DNA of 64,000 nucleotides from Sphingomicrobium flavum (lineage in GTDB: Bacteria; Pseudomonadota; Alphaproteobacteria; Sphingomonadales; Sphingomonadaceae), in contig NZ_CP102630.1 of NCBI RefSeq assembly GCF_024721605.1, positions 1,736,001 to 1,800,000 of the forward strand, in the 5' to 3' direction. The translations under genes were made by a program, and so were the position numbers. Shown here one piece after another: positions 24,241-33,226 of this stretch; position 1 is the stretch's first letter, and each line of letters begins with the position of its first letter. The notes under the pieces are model-generated. The model did no database searches. It worked only from the letters and a program-made list of their open reading frames with translations, and was not told the DNA's origin.

Positions 24241-25172
24241 AAATCGAACGCGAGACGCTGACCAGCGTCATCATTCCCTTCATCATCTTCACCACCATCT
24301 GGGGATCGACCTGGATCGTGATTCGCGACCAGCTGGGCGTGGTGCCGGCGCAATGGTCGGTTAGCTATCGCTTCATCATCGCCGCCATCGCCATGGCGCT
24401 TGTCACCCGCTGGCGCGGCGTGTCCCTGAAACCCAGCAAGGAATTGCTGGGCGTGGCGGCGATTATCGGGATCAGCCAGTTCTGCGTCAATTTCAACGCC
24501 GTCTATATGGCAGAGCATTATGTCACCTCCGGGCTGGTCGCGACGGTGTTCGCCTTGCTGATGCTGCCCAATGCGCTGCTCGCCTGGTGGTGGCTGGGGC
24601 ATAAGCCGACGGGTCGCTTCCTGGCCGCCAGCCTGGTTGCGGTAGCGGGGATCGGGCTACTTTTCCTGCACGAATTGCGCGCCAAGCCCGATCTGACACT
24701 GGTTGCCCTCTGGGTCGGGATTGGCTGGACAGTGGTGGGCTTGCTCGCCGCTTCCATTTCCAACGTCTATCAGGCGCGCGAAAAGGTGAAGCATCTGCCG
24801 CTCTTTTCCATCCTGACCTGGGCGATGGCGATCGGCGCAGTCTGCGACATCATCCTCGCTTGGGCCCTGACCGGCCCGCCGGTGATCGAGACGCGGATCG
24901 GCTATTGGGCCGGGCTGCTGTGGCTATCGCTCGCCGCATCGGTGCTGTGCTTCTCGCTTTATTATCCGGTGGTGCGCAGGATCGGGCCCGGCAAGGCGGC
25001 CTATAGCAGCGCGATCGTGCCCATCATCGCGATGGCACTTTCCACCCTGTTCGAAGGTTTTCAATGGACGCCGCTCAGCCTTGGTGGCGCGGCGCTGGCG
25101 ATCGGGGGCATGGTGATCGCCCTTTATGCCCGTCAGCGGCCCGCGCTTGTCACCAATCCCGACGCGGCCTGA
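24237..25172 (+). CDS. EamA/DMT-family transporter
   Basis: A 311-residue protein with ten hydrophobic segments in two repeated EamA halves: the first starting IIFTTIWGSTWIVIRDQLG, the second LWVGIGWTVVGLLAASISNVYQAR. Drug/metabolite transporters of this kind export amino acids or metabolites. Its GTG start overlaps the ltaE stop, which hints at a substrate related to threonine or glycine; that is inference only. Confidence 0.92.
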   Translation: MKIERETLTSVIIPFIIFTTIWGSTWIVIRDQLGVVPAQWSVSYRFIIAAIAMALVTRWRGVSLKPSKELLGVAAIIGISQFCVNFNAVYMAEHYVTSGLVATVFALLMLPNALLAWWWLGHKPTGRFLAASLVAVAGIGLLFLHELRAKPDLTLVALWVGIGWTVVGLLAASISNVYQAREKVKHLPLFSILTWAMAIGAVCDIILAWALTGPPVIETRIGYWAGLLWLSLAASVLCFSLYYPVVRRIGPGKAAYSSAIVPIIAMALSTLFEGFQWTPLSLGGAALAIGGMVIALYARQRPALVTNPDAA

Positions 25173-25182
25173 GGAGAAGAAA

Positions 25183-27786
25183 TTGGTCGACGCCCGCATG
25201 AACCCCGAAGCGCCCCCGGCGCCGGAACATACCGCCATCTATCGCAAGGATTATCAGGCGCCGGACTGGTGGGTGCGCCATGTTGCACTGGAGTTCGATC
25301 TGTGCGCGGCCAGCACCATGGTGCGATCGACCCTCAGCGTCGAAAAAAATGGCGAGCATGACCGCCCGCTCAGGCTCGCCGGGGATGATCTGCGCCCGCT
25401 GGAGGTGATGGTCGACGGCGGCGAAGCGCGCTGGGCGCTGGATGGCAGCGACCTCATCATCGAACTGGACGGCAATGCCGCCAAGGTGACGACCAGCGTC
25501 GAAATCCATCCCGATCGCAACAGCCAGCTGATGGGGCTCTATGCCTCGGGCGGGCTGCTCTGCACCCAGTGCGAGAGCGAGGGCTTTCGCCGCATCACCT
25601 TCCACCCCGACCGGCCCGACATCCTGTCCACCTATGAGGTGATGATGCGCGCGGACAAGGCGCGTTTCCCCATCCTGCTGGCCAATGGCAACAAGGTGGA
25701 AGAGGGCGAATTGGACGAGGGGCGCCACTTTGCCCGCTGGGAAGACCCCTTTCCCAAGCCCTCTTACCTCTTCGCGTTGGTGGCGGGCGATCTGGCCGCC
25801 AATGCCGACAGCTTCACGACGATGAATGGCCGGCTGATCGACCTCAACATCTGGGTCCGCGAAAAGGATCTACCGCGCACCGGCCATGCCATGCAGGCGC
25901 TCAAGGATTCGATGCGCTGGGACGAAGAAGTCTATGGCCGCGAATATGATCTGGACCTGTTCAACATCGTCGCGGTCGATGATTTCAACTTCGGCGCGAT
26001 GGAGAATAAGGGCCTCAACGTCTTCAATTCGCGCTTCATCCTGGCCGACCAGGACAGCGCGACCGATGACGATTATGACGCCATCGCCGGTGTCGTCGCG
26101 CATGAATATTTCCACAATTGGTCGGGCAACCGCGTCACTTGCCGCGACTGGTTTCAGCTCAGCCTGAAGGAAGGCTTCACCGTCTTTCGCGACCAATGCT
26201 TCAGCCAGGACATGTCGAGCGAGGCAGTCAAGCGGATCGAGGATGTGCGCGTGCTGCGCGCGGTGCAATTCCCCGAGGATAATGGCCCGCTGGCGCATAG
26301 CGTGCGGCCCGACAGCTATATCGAGATCACCAATTTCTATACTGCCACGGTCTACAATAAGGGCGCCGAGCTGATCCGCATGATGCGCACCATCCTGGGC
26401 CCCGACACATTCCGCGCCGCGACCGATCTCTATTTCGATCGCCATGATGGCGAGGCTGCGACCTGCGAGGATTTCGTGCGCTGCATGGAAGAAGCGGGCG
26501 GCGTCGACCTCACACAATTCCGCCTGTGGTACAGCCAGGCCGGCACCCCCAAGGTGCGCGTGTCGCTGACCCATGAGGGCAGCACCGCCAAACTGACGCT
26601 GCAGCAGGAAGTGCCCGATACGCCGGGGCAGAGCGACAAGCAGCCGATGGTCATTCCGCTGAAGACGGCGTTGATTTCCGCCCAGTCGGGTGCGCCACTG
26701 GCCGAACGGCTGGTGCTGCTGACCGAGGCCGATCAGGTGGAACTGTTCGAGGGCATCGAGGAAGCGCCGCTGCTCTCCATCAACCGCGATTTTTCCGCGC
26801 CGATCATCATCGAAAGCGCGCGCGAGGATAGCGAGCTGGAAGCGCTGGCGGCCTTTGACGACAATGCCTTTGCCCGCTTCGAGGCGCTGCAGGAATTGAT
26901 GCTGCGCCAACTGATCCGCGCGGTCGAGGATGGCACCTCGCCCAAGGCCGACGGTGTGATCGCTGCGGTGCGCAACACGCTGGCCGATGAACGGCTGGAG
27001 GCGGCGCTTAAAGCAGAGGCGATCAACGTGCCGAGCGAGGCGATGATCGGCGAGCGGCTGGAACTGATCGACCCCGATGCCGTCCACCGCGCCCGCGCCG
27101 AGCTGGCTGCCGCCATCGGCGGCGCGCTGATGGACGAATTGAAGGCCGCGCAGGCCGATGGCGCGCCGGGCGACGATCTCTCGGTTGCTGGCAAGGGCAA
27201 GCGCAAGCTGCGCGGCGTGGCGCTGGGCCTGATTGCGGCGAGCGATCCGCAGGCGGGCGCCCAGCTCGCCAAGGCGCATTATGATGCGGCCGACAACATG
27301 ACCGACCGGCAGGCGGCGCTGAAGGTGCTGAGCGGGCTGGACGCGCCCGAGCGCGACGCGGCGTTCGATGCCTTTTACGAGCGCTATTGCGGTGACAGCC
27401 TGACGCTGGACAAATGGTTTGCGCTGCAGGCCGCGGCGCAGCGTGCCGATACGCTGGAGATCGTGGCGCGGCTGACGGCCCATCCCGATTTCACGATGAA
27501 GAACCCCAATCGCCTGCGCGCGCTGATCGGCAATTTCGGTGCCAACCAGTGGATTTTCCATGACGGGTCAGGGCGCGGCTATGATCTGCTCGCCAGGATG
27601 GTGATCGAGGCAGACCGGCTCAACCCGCAGGTCGCGGCGCGGCTGGTGCCGCCCTTGGGCCGTTGGCGGCGCTATGAGCCGGGGCGTGCGGCCAAGATGA
27701 AGGCGGCGCTGGAGACGATCCTGGCCGCCGAGGGCCTATCCAAGGACGTGTTCGAGCAGGTCTCGAAGAGCCTGTCCTTAGCCTGA
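25183..27786 (+). CDS. pepN: Aminopeptidase N
   Basis: About 867 residues from the TTG at 25183, which has GAGGAG at 25171-25176 with good spacing. An ATG at 25198 would start five residues later. M1 metallopeptidase signatures are GAMENKG (substrate amino-terminus recognition) and HEYFHNWSGN (about residues 307-311 for HEYFH) with the third zinc ligand Glu near 330. The long helical C-terminal region is of the gammaproteobacterial/alphaproteobacterial PepN type. It removes N-terminal residues from cytoplasmic peptides. Confidence 0.95.
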   Translation: MVDARMNPEAPPAPEHTAIYRKDYQAPDWWVRHVALEFDLCAASTMVRSTLSVEKNGEHDRPLRLAGDDLRPLEVMVDGGEARWALDGSDLIIELDGNAAKVTTSVEIHPDRNSQLMGLYASGGLLCTQCESEGFRRITFHPDRPDILSTYEVMMRADKARFPILLANGNKVEEGELDEGRHFARWEDPFPKPSYLFALVAGDLAANADSFTTMNGRLIDLNIWVREKDLPRTGHAMQALKDSMRWDEEVYGREYDLDLFNIVAVDDFNFGAMENKGLNVFNSRFILADQDSATDDDYDAIAGVVAHEYFHNWSGNRVTCRDWFQLSLKEGFTVFRDQCFSQDMSSEAVKRIEDVRVLRAVQFPEDNGPLAHSVRPDSYIEITNFYTATVYNKGAELIRMMRTILGPDTFRAATDLYFDRHDGEAATCEDFVRCMEEAGGVDLTQFRLWYSQAGTPKVRVSLTHEGSTAKLTLQQEVPDTPGQSDKQPMVIPLKTALISAQSGAPLAERLVLLTEADQVELFEGIEEAPLLSINRDFSAPIIIESAREDSELEALAAFDDNAFARFEALQELMLRQLIRAVEDGTSPKADGVIAAVRNTLADERLEAALKAEAINVPSEAMIGERLELIDPDAVHRARAELAAAIGGALMDELKAAQADGAPGDDLSVAGKGKRKLRGVALGLIAASDPQAGAQLAKAHYDAADNMTDRQAALKVLSGLDAPERDAAFDAFYERYCGDSLTLDKWFALQAAAQRADTLEIVARLTAHPDFTMKNPNRLRALIGNFGANQWIFHDGSGRGYDLLARMVIEADRLNPQVAARLVPPLGRWRRYEPGRAAKMKAALETILAAEGLSKDVFEQVSKSLSLA

Positions 27787-27799
27787 CGAACGGCCTGAA

Positions 27800-28387
27800 C
27801 TAGCTGCCGAGCCAGGCGGCGACCTGGGCGGCGACCTCATTGGCGGCATCGTTAAGCGCATAGGGCACGGTGGCGGCAGTGCCGTCGGCCGGGCGGCGCG
27901 CTTCGAAGCGGCGGTTCTGCACGCGGTCGCCGGTGGCGAACGCGGCGTCATAGATGACCACCACTTCGCCCGTATCGGCATGATAGCCGAAATGGCTGAG
28001 CGTGCCGGTAACGCGCGTGCCGGGATCGAGTAGCGCCTGGCGCGGATCGAGCACGACGCGTCCTGTCATGCGGGTGACGGTCTCGCTCAACAGCTGCTGG
28101 AACAGCGTGGCCGGCCGGTCGATCCAGACCACATCTTCGACGTAGGCGATCGCGGTGGGGCCGACCTGCACGGGCACGCGGGTGACGGCCAGCGCCTGCG
28201 GCACGATCGGCAGTTCAATGGTCAGCGCATCGGAGGGCGCGGACACCCGCTCGATTGCGCTGGGGGCGGCGGCCGACGTCGTCAGCGTTGCCAGCGTCGG
28301 CGGGAGATCGCGGCCACCGCCAAGGCAGGCGGCCAGCGCAAGCGGGAGGGTGGCAATGGCAATGATACGCATCATGATGTTCCTCAC
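27800..28387 (-). CDS. Mla/Pqi-type auxiliary lipoprotein (PqiC-like)
   Basis: A 195-residue lipoprotein (lipobox LALAAC). The domain is the ABC-type transport auxiliary family: PSDALTIELPIVPQAL, RVPVQVGPTAIAYVEDVVWID, LFQQLLSETVTRMTGRVV and a C-terminal NDAANEVAAQVAAWLGS. In other bacteria such lipoproteins sit at the outer membrane and receive lipid from an MCE protein. It is the last gene of the mla operon, overlapping mlaD by 4 bases. Confidence 0.88.
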   Translation of the reverse strand: MRNIMMRIIAIATLPLALAACLGGGRDLPPTLATLTTSAAAPSAIERVSAPSDALTIELPIVPQALAVTRVPVQVGPTAIAYVEDVVWIDRPATLFQQLLSETVTRMTGRVVLDPRQALLDPGTRVTGTLSHFGYHADTGEVVVIYDAAFATGDRVQNRRFEARRPADGTAATVPYALNDAANEVAAQVAAWLGS

Positions 28388-29328
28388 GGCTTATAATCCG
28401 GCAGTTGCTGGGGTTTCAGCGCCCCGCCCACGCCCTCTTCATTGAGGCGGCGGGTGAAGTCATCGAGGCTGTCGGTGAGCTGGCGCAGATCGCGTACCAG
28501 CCGATCCGCTTCAGGCAGCGTCGATTTGGAGAAATTTTGGAGGCCCGGGCGCGCGTCCGAGATGGCCGCGTCCATATTGGCAGCCGCGCCCTCGATCGAC
28601 TTGATGGCCGATTGCAGGTCGCGCATTGCGGGACCGGCATTGTTCTGAAGGATATCATCGGTCGTCTCGGCGACCTCGCCCCATCGTTCGGCGGCGATGC
28701 CAGCCTGCTTGGCGGCAACGCGCGCATCGGCCACGGCATCGGCAAGATCGGGCGCGCGGGCGGCCAGCGTGTCGGTGGTCTTCTCGATATTTTCAAGAAT
28801 GTCCGAGATCGAATTCTGGTTCTCGTCCGACAGCAATTCGGTCATGCGCTCGGTCAGCTGCTGGATGCGGTCGATCAGTTCGGGCGCGCTGTTGAGCACG
28901 GTATCGAGCGTGCTGGCGCTGGAAGGAATGACAGGGCAGCCTTCGGCCGAAGCCGTCTCGGTCAGTTCCGACGCGCCTTCGACAGCGCCCGACAGCTGGA
29001 TTTCCGATACGCCGGTAAAGCCGACGCCCGAAATTTGCGCCTCGGTCCCCTGCAGGACGGGGGTTTCGCTGTCGACCGAGATGCGCACCAGCACGAATTG
29101 CGGATTGTCGGGCAGCAGATTGATCTGGCTGACCTCACCCACCGGCACGCCGGAGAAGCTGACGACCGAGCCGCGGTTGAGCCCGCCAACACCCTGGTTG
29201 AAATAGATGTCGTAGCACTTCTTGGTCACCGCCGAGAGGCCGGCGATCCACACCGTGAAGAGCAGCAAGCCGATCAGCAAGGCCAGCGTCACGGCGCCGA
29301 CTAAGATATGGTTGGAACGCGTTTCCAT
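28384..29328 (-). CDS. mlaD: MCE-domain lipid transport protein MlaD
   Basis: A 314-residue periplasmic protein with one N-terminal transmembrane helix (ILVGAVTLALLIGLLLFTVWIAGL), an MCE domain (YDIYFNQGVGGLNRGSVVSFSGVPVGEV onward to ISGVGFTGVSEIQL), and a long coiled-coil C-terminus. MCE proteins form a hexameric ring that carries phospholipids between membranes. The C-terminal extension is longer than in E. coli MlaD. It overlaps mlaF by one base pair of the stop/start (TGATG-like). Confidence 0.93.
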   Translation of the reverse strand: METRSNHILVGAVTLALLIGLLLFTVWIAGLSAVTKKCYDIYFNQGVGGLNRGSVVSFSGVPVGEVSQINLLPDNPQFVLVRISVDSETPVLQGTEAQISGVGFTGVSEIQLSGAVEGASELTETASAEGCPVIPSSASTLDTVLNSAPELIDRIQQLTERMTELLSDENQNSISDILENIEKTTDTLAARAPDLADAVADARVAAKQAGIAAERWGEVAETTDDILQNNAGPAMRDLQSAIKSIEGAAANMDAAISDARPGLQNFSKSTLPEADRLVRDLRQLTDSLDDFTRRLNEEGVGGALKPQQLPDYKP

Positions 29329-30116
29329 CAGCCCTGCCCTATCTTTTTATAGCCCATCGCCGCACGTCCGCGCGGGCCGTTGAAATATTCCTGGATCCAA
29401 GGATGGTCCATCTTCAGCAGTTCATCAATGGTCCCGACCGCAATCACCTTCTTGTCGGCCAGCACCGCTACCCGGTCGCAGATTGCGTGCAGCGTGTCGA
29501 GGTCATGGGTGATGAGGAAGACGGTGAGGTCGAGCTTTTCCTTCAGGTTGAGGATCAGCTCGTCGAACGCCGCCGCGCCGATGGGATCGAGACCCGCGGT
29601 CGGTTCATCGAGGAAGAGCAGTTCGGGATCAAGCGCCAGGGCGCGGGCAAGGCCGGCACGCTTGCGCATCCCGCCCGACAATTCACTGGGATATTTGGGC
29701 CCGGCTTCGGGCGACAGGCCCGACATGTTGATCTTGTAGGCGGCAATCTCGTCGAGCAGGTCGCCCTTAATATAGGGAAAATATTCGCGGATCGGCACCT
29801 GGACGTTCTCGGCGACCGTAAGGGTCGAGAAGAGCGCGCCATTCTGGAACAGGATGCCCCAGCGACGGCGGATATTCTTGGCCTCGGCCTCGTCGCGGTC
29901 AACCATATTTTCGCCGAGCACATGGATTTCGCCCGCCAGCGGAGTCTGCAACCCGATGACCGAGCGCATTAGCACCGACTTGCCGGTGCCCGAGCCCCCG
30001 ACCACACCGAGGATTTCGCCGCGGCGAAGGCTGACGTCGAGCCCTTCATGGATGACCTGGTCGCCAAAGGCATTCTTGAGCCCGCGAACGGTGACGATGT
30101 CTTCGCGCGTCGCCAT
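29328..30116 (-). CDS. mlaF: Lipid transporter ATP-binding protein MlaF
   Basis: A 262-residue ABC ATPase. Walker A is GGSGTGKS, the signature LSGGMRKRAGLARALALDP, Walker B LLFLDEPTAGLDP, and the H-loop VFLITHDLDT. The start is taken at MATREDIVTV because its ATG overlaps the mlaE stop (ATGA). It powers lipid movement through MlaE. Confidence 0.95.
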   Translation of the reverse strand: MATREDIVTVRGLKNAFGDQVIHEGLDVSLRRGEILGVVGGSGTGKSVLMRSVIGLQTPLAGEIHVLGENMVDRDEAEAKNIRRRWGILFQNGALFSTLTVAENVQVPIREYFPYIKGDLLDEIAAYKINMSGLSPEAGPKYPSELSGGMRKRAGLARALALDPELLFLDEPTAGLDPIGAAAFDELILNLKEKLDLTVFLITHDLDTLHAICDRVAVLADKKVIAVGTIDELLKMDHPWIQEYFNGPRGRAAMGYKKIGQG

Positions 30117-31192
30117 CAGATCCACCCGATCTGGCTGAAGAAGACCGCGAACACGGCATCGAGGACGATGACCATGAAGATGGACTGGACCACTGCGGTG
30201 GTGGTGCGAAGGCCCACTTCCTCGCTATTCCCCTTGACCTGGAAGCCCTGGTAACAGCCCGCCAGCCCGATGAAGAACCCGAAGATCGGCGCCTTGATGA
30301 GGCCGACCCAAAGATCGGTGATAGGGGTCACTTCCTGCAATCGCTGGATGAAGGTCAGAGGCGGGATTTCCAGCACCAGCCAGCAGAACAGCCCGCCGCC
30401 GACAAGGCTCATGAACATGGCGAAGAAGGCGAGCAGCGGCATCATGATGACCGCGGCCAGGAGGCGCGGAATGACCAGCGCCTCGACCGGCGAGACGCCG
30501 ATCGTGCGCATCGCGTCGATTTCCTCTGTGATCTTCATCGTGCCGAGCTGGGCGGCAAAGGCACTGCCCGAGCGGCCGGCGACCATGATCGCGGTCATCA
30601 GGGTGCCGAGTTCGCGCACCGTGATGCGGCCGATAAGGTTGATCGTGTAGACCTCGGCGCCAAACTGCTGGAGCTGCACGGCCCCCTGCTGGCCGACCAC
30701 GATGCCGATGAGGAAGCTCATCAGCCCGATAATGCCGAGCGCACGCACCCCCACCAGGTCGAAGCGCTGCACCACCGCATTGAGGCGGAAGCGCTTGGGA
30801 TGCCGGATGAGGCTGCCAAAACCGATGATGACCGCGCCGAAAAAGCCAATGAGGCCGAGGAAGGTGCGCCCGAATTCGACCGCCCAGCGTCCCAGCTCGG
30901 CAACGCTGTTGAGCAGGGCGGGATGGCGCTCGGGCTTGACCACCGCGCCGGTATCGGCCTCCGCCACCTTGCGGATGAGGTCGGCGATCTGGGGGGTCTG
31001 GCCGGTGATTTCAGCGCCGCGATCGCGCGCGGTGCGATAAAGCAGCCAGGCACCGACGGTATCGATCCGCTCGACCCCCGAGACGTCGATCGTCAGCGGG
31101 TCGGCGGCCTCGGCAATGGAACGCTGCGCACCGCCGATCCTGCTGATCGTCAATGCCCCTTCGAACGCCAGACTGTGGGGTTGTTCGCCCAT
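30116..31192 (-). CDS. mlaE: MlaE permease with fused N-terminal STAS (MlaB-like) domain
   Basis: A 358-residue protein. Residues 1-90 form a STAS-like domain (MGEQPHSLAFEGALTISRIG, DPLTIDVSGVERIDTVGAWLLYRTA); the rest is the MlaE permease (LGIIGLMSFLIGIVVGQQGAVQLQQFGAE, RELGTLMTAIMVAGRSGSAF, MKITEEIDAMRTIGVSPVE). In E. coli MlaB is a separate STAS protein that binds MlaF; here it is fused. AAGGAATGG precedes the ATG at 31192. Confidence 0.93.
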   Translation of the reverse strand: MGEQPHSLAFEGALTISRIGGAQRSIAEAADPLTIDVSGVERIDTVGAWLLYRTARDRGAEITGQTPQIADLIRKVAEADTGAVVKPERHPALLNSVAELGRWAVEFGRTFLGLIGFFGAVIIGFGSLIRHPKRFRLNAVVQRFDLVGVRALGIIGLMSFLIGIVVGQQGAVQLQQFGAEVYTINLIGRITVRELGTLMTAIMVAGRSGSAFAAQLGTMKITEEIDAMRTIGVSPVEALVIPRLLAAVIMMPLLAFFAMFMSLVGGGLFCWLVLEIPPLTFIQRLQEVTPITDLWVGLIKAPIFGFFIGLAGCYQGFQVKGNSEEVGLRTTTAVVQSIFMVIVLDAVFAVFFSQIGWI

Positions 31193-31295
31193 GCACCATT
31201 CCTTGCGCGAAATGATGGGCGAGGACAAGCGAAAGCACGCCACACACCTATCAGGCCGCTTGCCCTTTTCTTGCCCGCTTTTCCCCTATACGGCG

Positions 31296-32462
31296 ATGCT
31301 TGGAATGAGCGACGCATCACATGAGAACAGCCGGCCCATCCTGTTCGTCCCGCTGGGCGAGGAGGAAACGTGCCTGTACGGGCTGCATCCTCGCAACCGC
31401 CTGTTCCGCATCGCCGAAAAAGCGGGCCTCGCCCCCGGCCATCGCCAGGGCCTGACTGAAGAAGGCGCGCGCGGCACCATCCTGGCCGATATCGGCTATG
31501 CGTGGGATCCGGCCTGGCTGACCCATCTACTCGACCATCCCGGCAGCGTGCTGGTGATCGAGGGTAAGCCGGTGCTGGCGCACTGCATCAGCGATGCGCA
31601 GCGCGCCGTCATGCTGGCGGCGATGGAAGAGGGCGCCTCGATGGACGGTCATGGCATGACCGCGATCGACCCCGCGACCACCGAACTTAGCTACCACCAG
31701 CTGCGCAAGCGCGACAAACCGTTCATCATGGCGCTCAATGCCGCCAACAAGATGGAGGTGGAGCGCGCGCTGTACGATGCCAGCTACAAGGGCGTGACCG
31801 ACGTTCTGACGCTCTATCTTTGGCGCAAGCCCGCCTTCCACCTGACGCGCTGGGCAGCGGCGGCGGGGATGAGCCCCAACATGATCACCGCCATCGGCGC
31901 GGCCTTCTGCGTCGCCGCCTTCTTCCTCTTCTGGTACGGCATGTACTGGCAGGGTGTGGCCGCGGGCTTCGTCTTCATGGTGCTCGACACGGTCGATGGA
32001 AAGCTTGCCCGCTGCACCGGCACGTCGAGCTGGTGGGGCAATATCTTCGATCATGGCATCGACCTGGTGCATCCCCCCTTCTGGTGGTGGGCCTGGGCCG
32101 AGGGGCTGAAAGTCTATGCCGCCGGCAATATGCGCTTCGAGCCGGTCTACGAAGCCGCCATCCTGGTCGCCATCGTCGGCGGCTATATCGTCCAGCGCGT
32201 GATCGAGGGCGTTTTCATGCGCCGCTATGGCATGCACATCCATGTCTGGCGCGAGGTGGACAGCCGCTTCCGCCTGATCACGGCGCGGCGTAATCCCAAT
32301 ATGGTGATCCTGGTCGGCTCGCTGCTGTTCGCCCGCCCCGATGTCGGGCTTGAACTGGTGGCGTTTTGGACGTTGATCAGCCTGATTTTCCACGCCGTGC
32401 GTCTGGCGCAGGCCGAAGGTGCGCGCATGCGCGGTGAGCCCGTCACCAGCTGGCTCGCATGA
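31296..32462 (+). CDS. CDP-alcohol phosphatidyltransferase with extra N-terminal domain
   Basis: About 388 residues (a Met three codons on, at 31305, is an equal start; neither has a clear ribosome-binding site). The C-terminal half is an integral membrane CDP-alcohol phosphatidyltransferase with the exact signature DG-x2-AR-x8-G-x3-D-x3-D (DGKLARCTGTSSWWGNIFDH then GID). Residues 1-180 form a soluble domain of unclear identity that may be a degenerate nucleotidyltransferase. The layout recalls the archaeal bifunctional inositol-phosphate cytidylyltransferase/phosphatidyltransferase. It overlaps the next gene by 4 bases. Confidence 0.88.
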   Translation: MLGMSDASHENSRPILFVPLGEEETCLYGLHPRNRLFRIAEKAGLAPGHRQGLTEEGARGTILADIGYAWDPAWLTHLLDHPGSVLVIEGKPVLAHCISDAQRAVMLAAMEEGASMDGHGMTAIDPATTELSYHQLRKRDKPFIMALNAANKMEVERALYDASYKGVTDVLTLYLWRKPAFHLTRWAAAAGMSPNMITAIGAAFCVAAFFLFWYGMYWQGVAAGFVFMVLDTVDGKLARCTGTSSWWGNIFDHGIDLVHPPFWWWAWAEGLKVYAAGNMRFEPVYEAAILVAIVGGYIVQRVIEGVFMRRYGMHIHVWREVDSRFRLITARRNPNMVILVGSLLFARPDVGLELVAFWTLISLIFHAVRLAQAEGARMRGEPVTSWLA

Positions 32463-33226
32463 GCGGATGGACCGCCCTGATCCTGGCCGGGTCGCGCCCG
32501 GGACGGGACGCATTTGCCGAAGAATATGGTGCCAAGTTCAAGGCGCTGATCCATGTCTGCGGAACGCCCATGGTGACGCGCGTGACGCAGGCGCTGCTGG
32601 GCAGTGGGAGCGTGGAGCGCATCCGCGTACTGACACAGGACCCGGTCGCCATCGCCGACGTTTTGCCGCAGGAAAGCCGCGTCATGCTGGGCGTGTCGCA
32701 AGGCAGCATCGCGCAGACGCTCGAACATGTCATGGCCGATCCCGAAACGCGCTTTCCCCTGCTGGTGACAACCGCCGATCACGCGCTTCTCGATCCCGGC
32801 ATGGTCGAGGATTTCATCGCCAAGGCACAGGGCGCGGACATGGCAATCGGGCTGGTTGAAAAGACCCCGCTGATGCAGCGCCTGCCCGCGACCAAGCGAA
32901 CCTGGCTGAAATTTCGCGGCGGGGCCTATTCAGGCGCCAACCTGTTCGCCTTTGCCACTCCCGAGGCGATGAAGGCGGTGGAGTTGTGGCGCGGGGTCGA
33001 ACAAGACCGCAAGAAAGGCTGGCGGATGATCGCGGCGTTGGGACCTGCCTTGCTGATGGGATCGCTTCTGCGCCTCAGGACGTTGCAGCAGACATTGGAC
33101 AAGGTCGGCGGCAAGCTTGGCCTCAACATTCGCGCGGTGGAGATGGGCGATCCGCTCGCCGCCGTCGATGTCGACAAGAGCGAGGACTATGTGCTGGTCA
33201 CCGCGATACTGGAAGGGCGTACATGA
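32459..33226 (+). CDS. Nucleotidyltransferase (MobA-like NTP transferase)
   Basis: A 255-residue Rossmann-type nucleotidyltransferase. ALILAGSRPGRDAF is the nucleotide-binding loop, KALIHVCGTPMVTRV the following strand-loop, and TTADHALLDPG the metal-binding Asp region. It would join an NMP to a sugar- or polyol-phosphate. Sandwiched between the phosphatidyltransferase and the HAD phosphatase with 4-base overlaps on both sides, it probably makes the activated head-group donor. Confidence 0.87.
   Translation: MSGWTALILAGSRPGRDAFAEEYGAKFKALIHVCGTPMVTRVTQALLGSGSVERIRVLTQDPVAIADVLPQESRVMLGVSQGSIAQTLEHVMADPETRFPLLVTTADHALLDPGMVEDFIAKAQGADMAIGLVEKTPLMQRLPATKRTWLKFRGGAYSGANLFAFATPEAMKAVELWRGVEQDRKKGWRMIAALGPALLMGSLLRLRTLQQTLDKVGGKLGLNIRAVEMGDPLAAVDVDKSEDYVLVTAILEGRT

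Noticed and set aside
25870-27561. Open frame of over 560 codons opposite pepN
   Set aside because: Shadow of the pepN coding frame; its translation shows no known motif.
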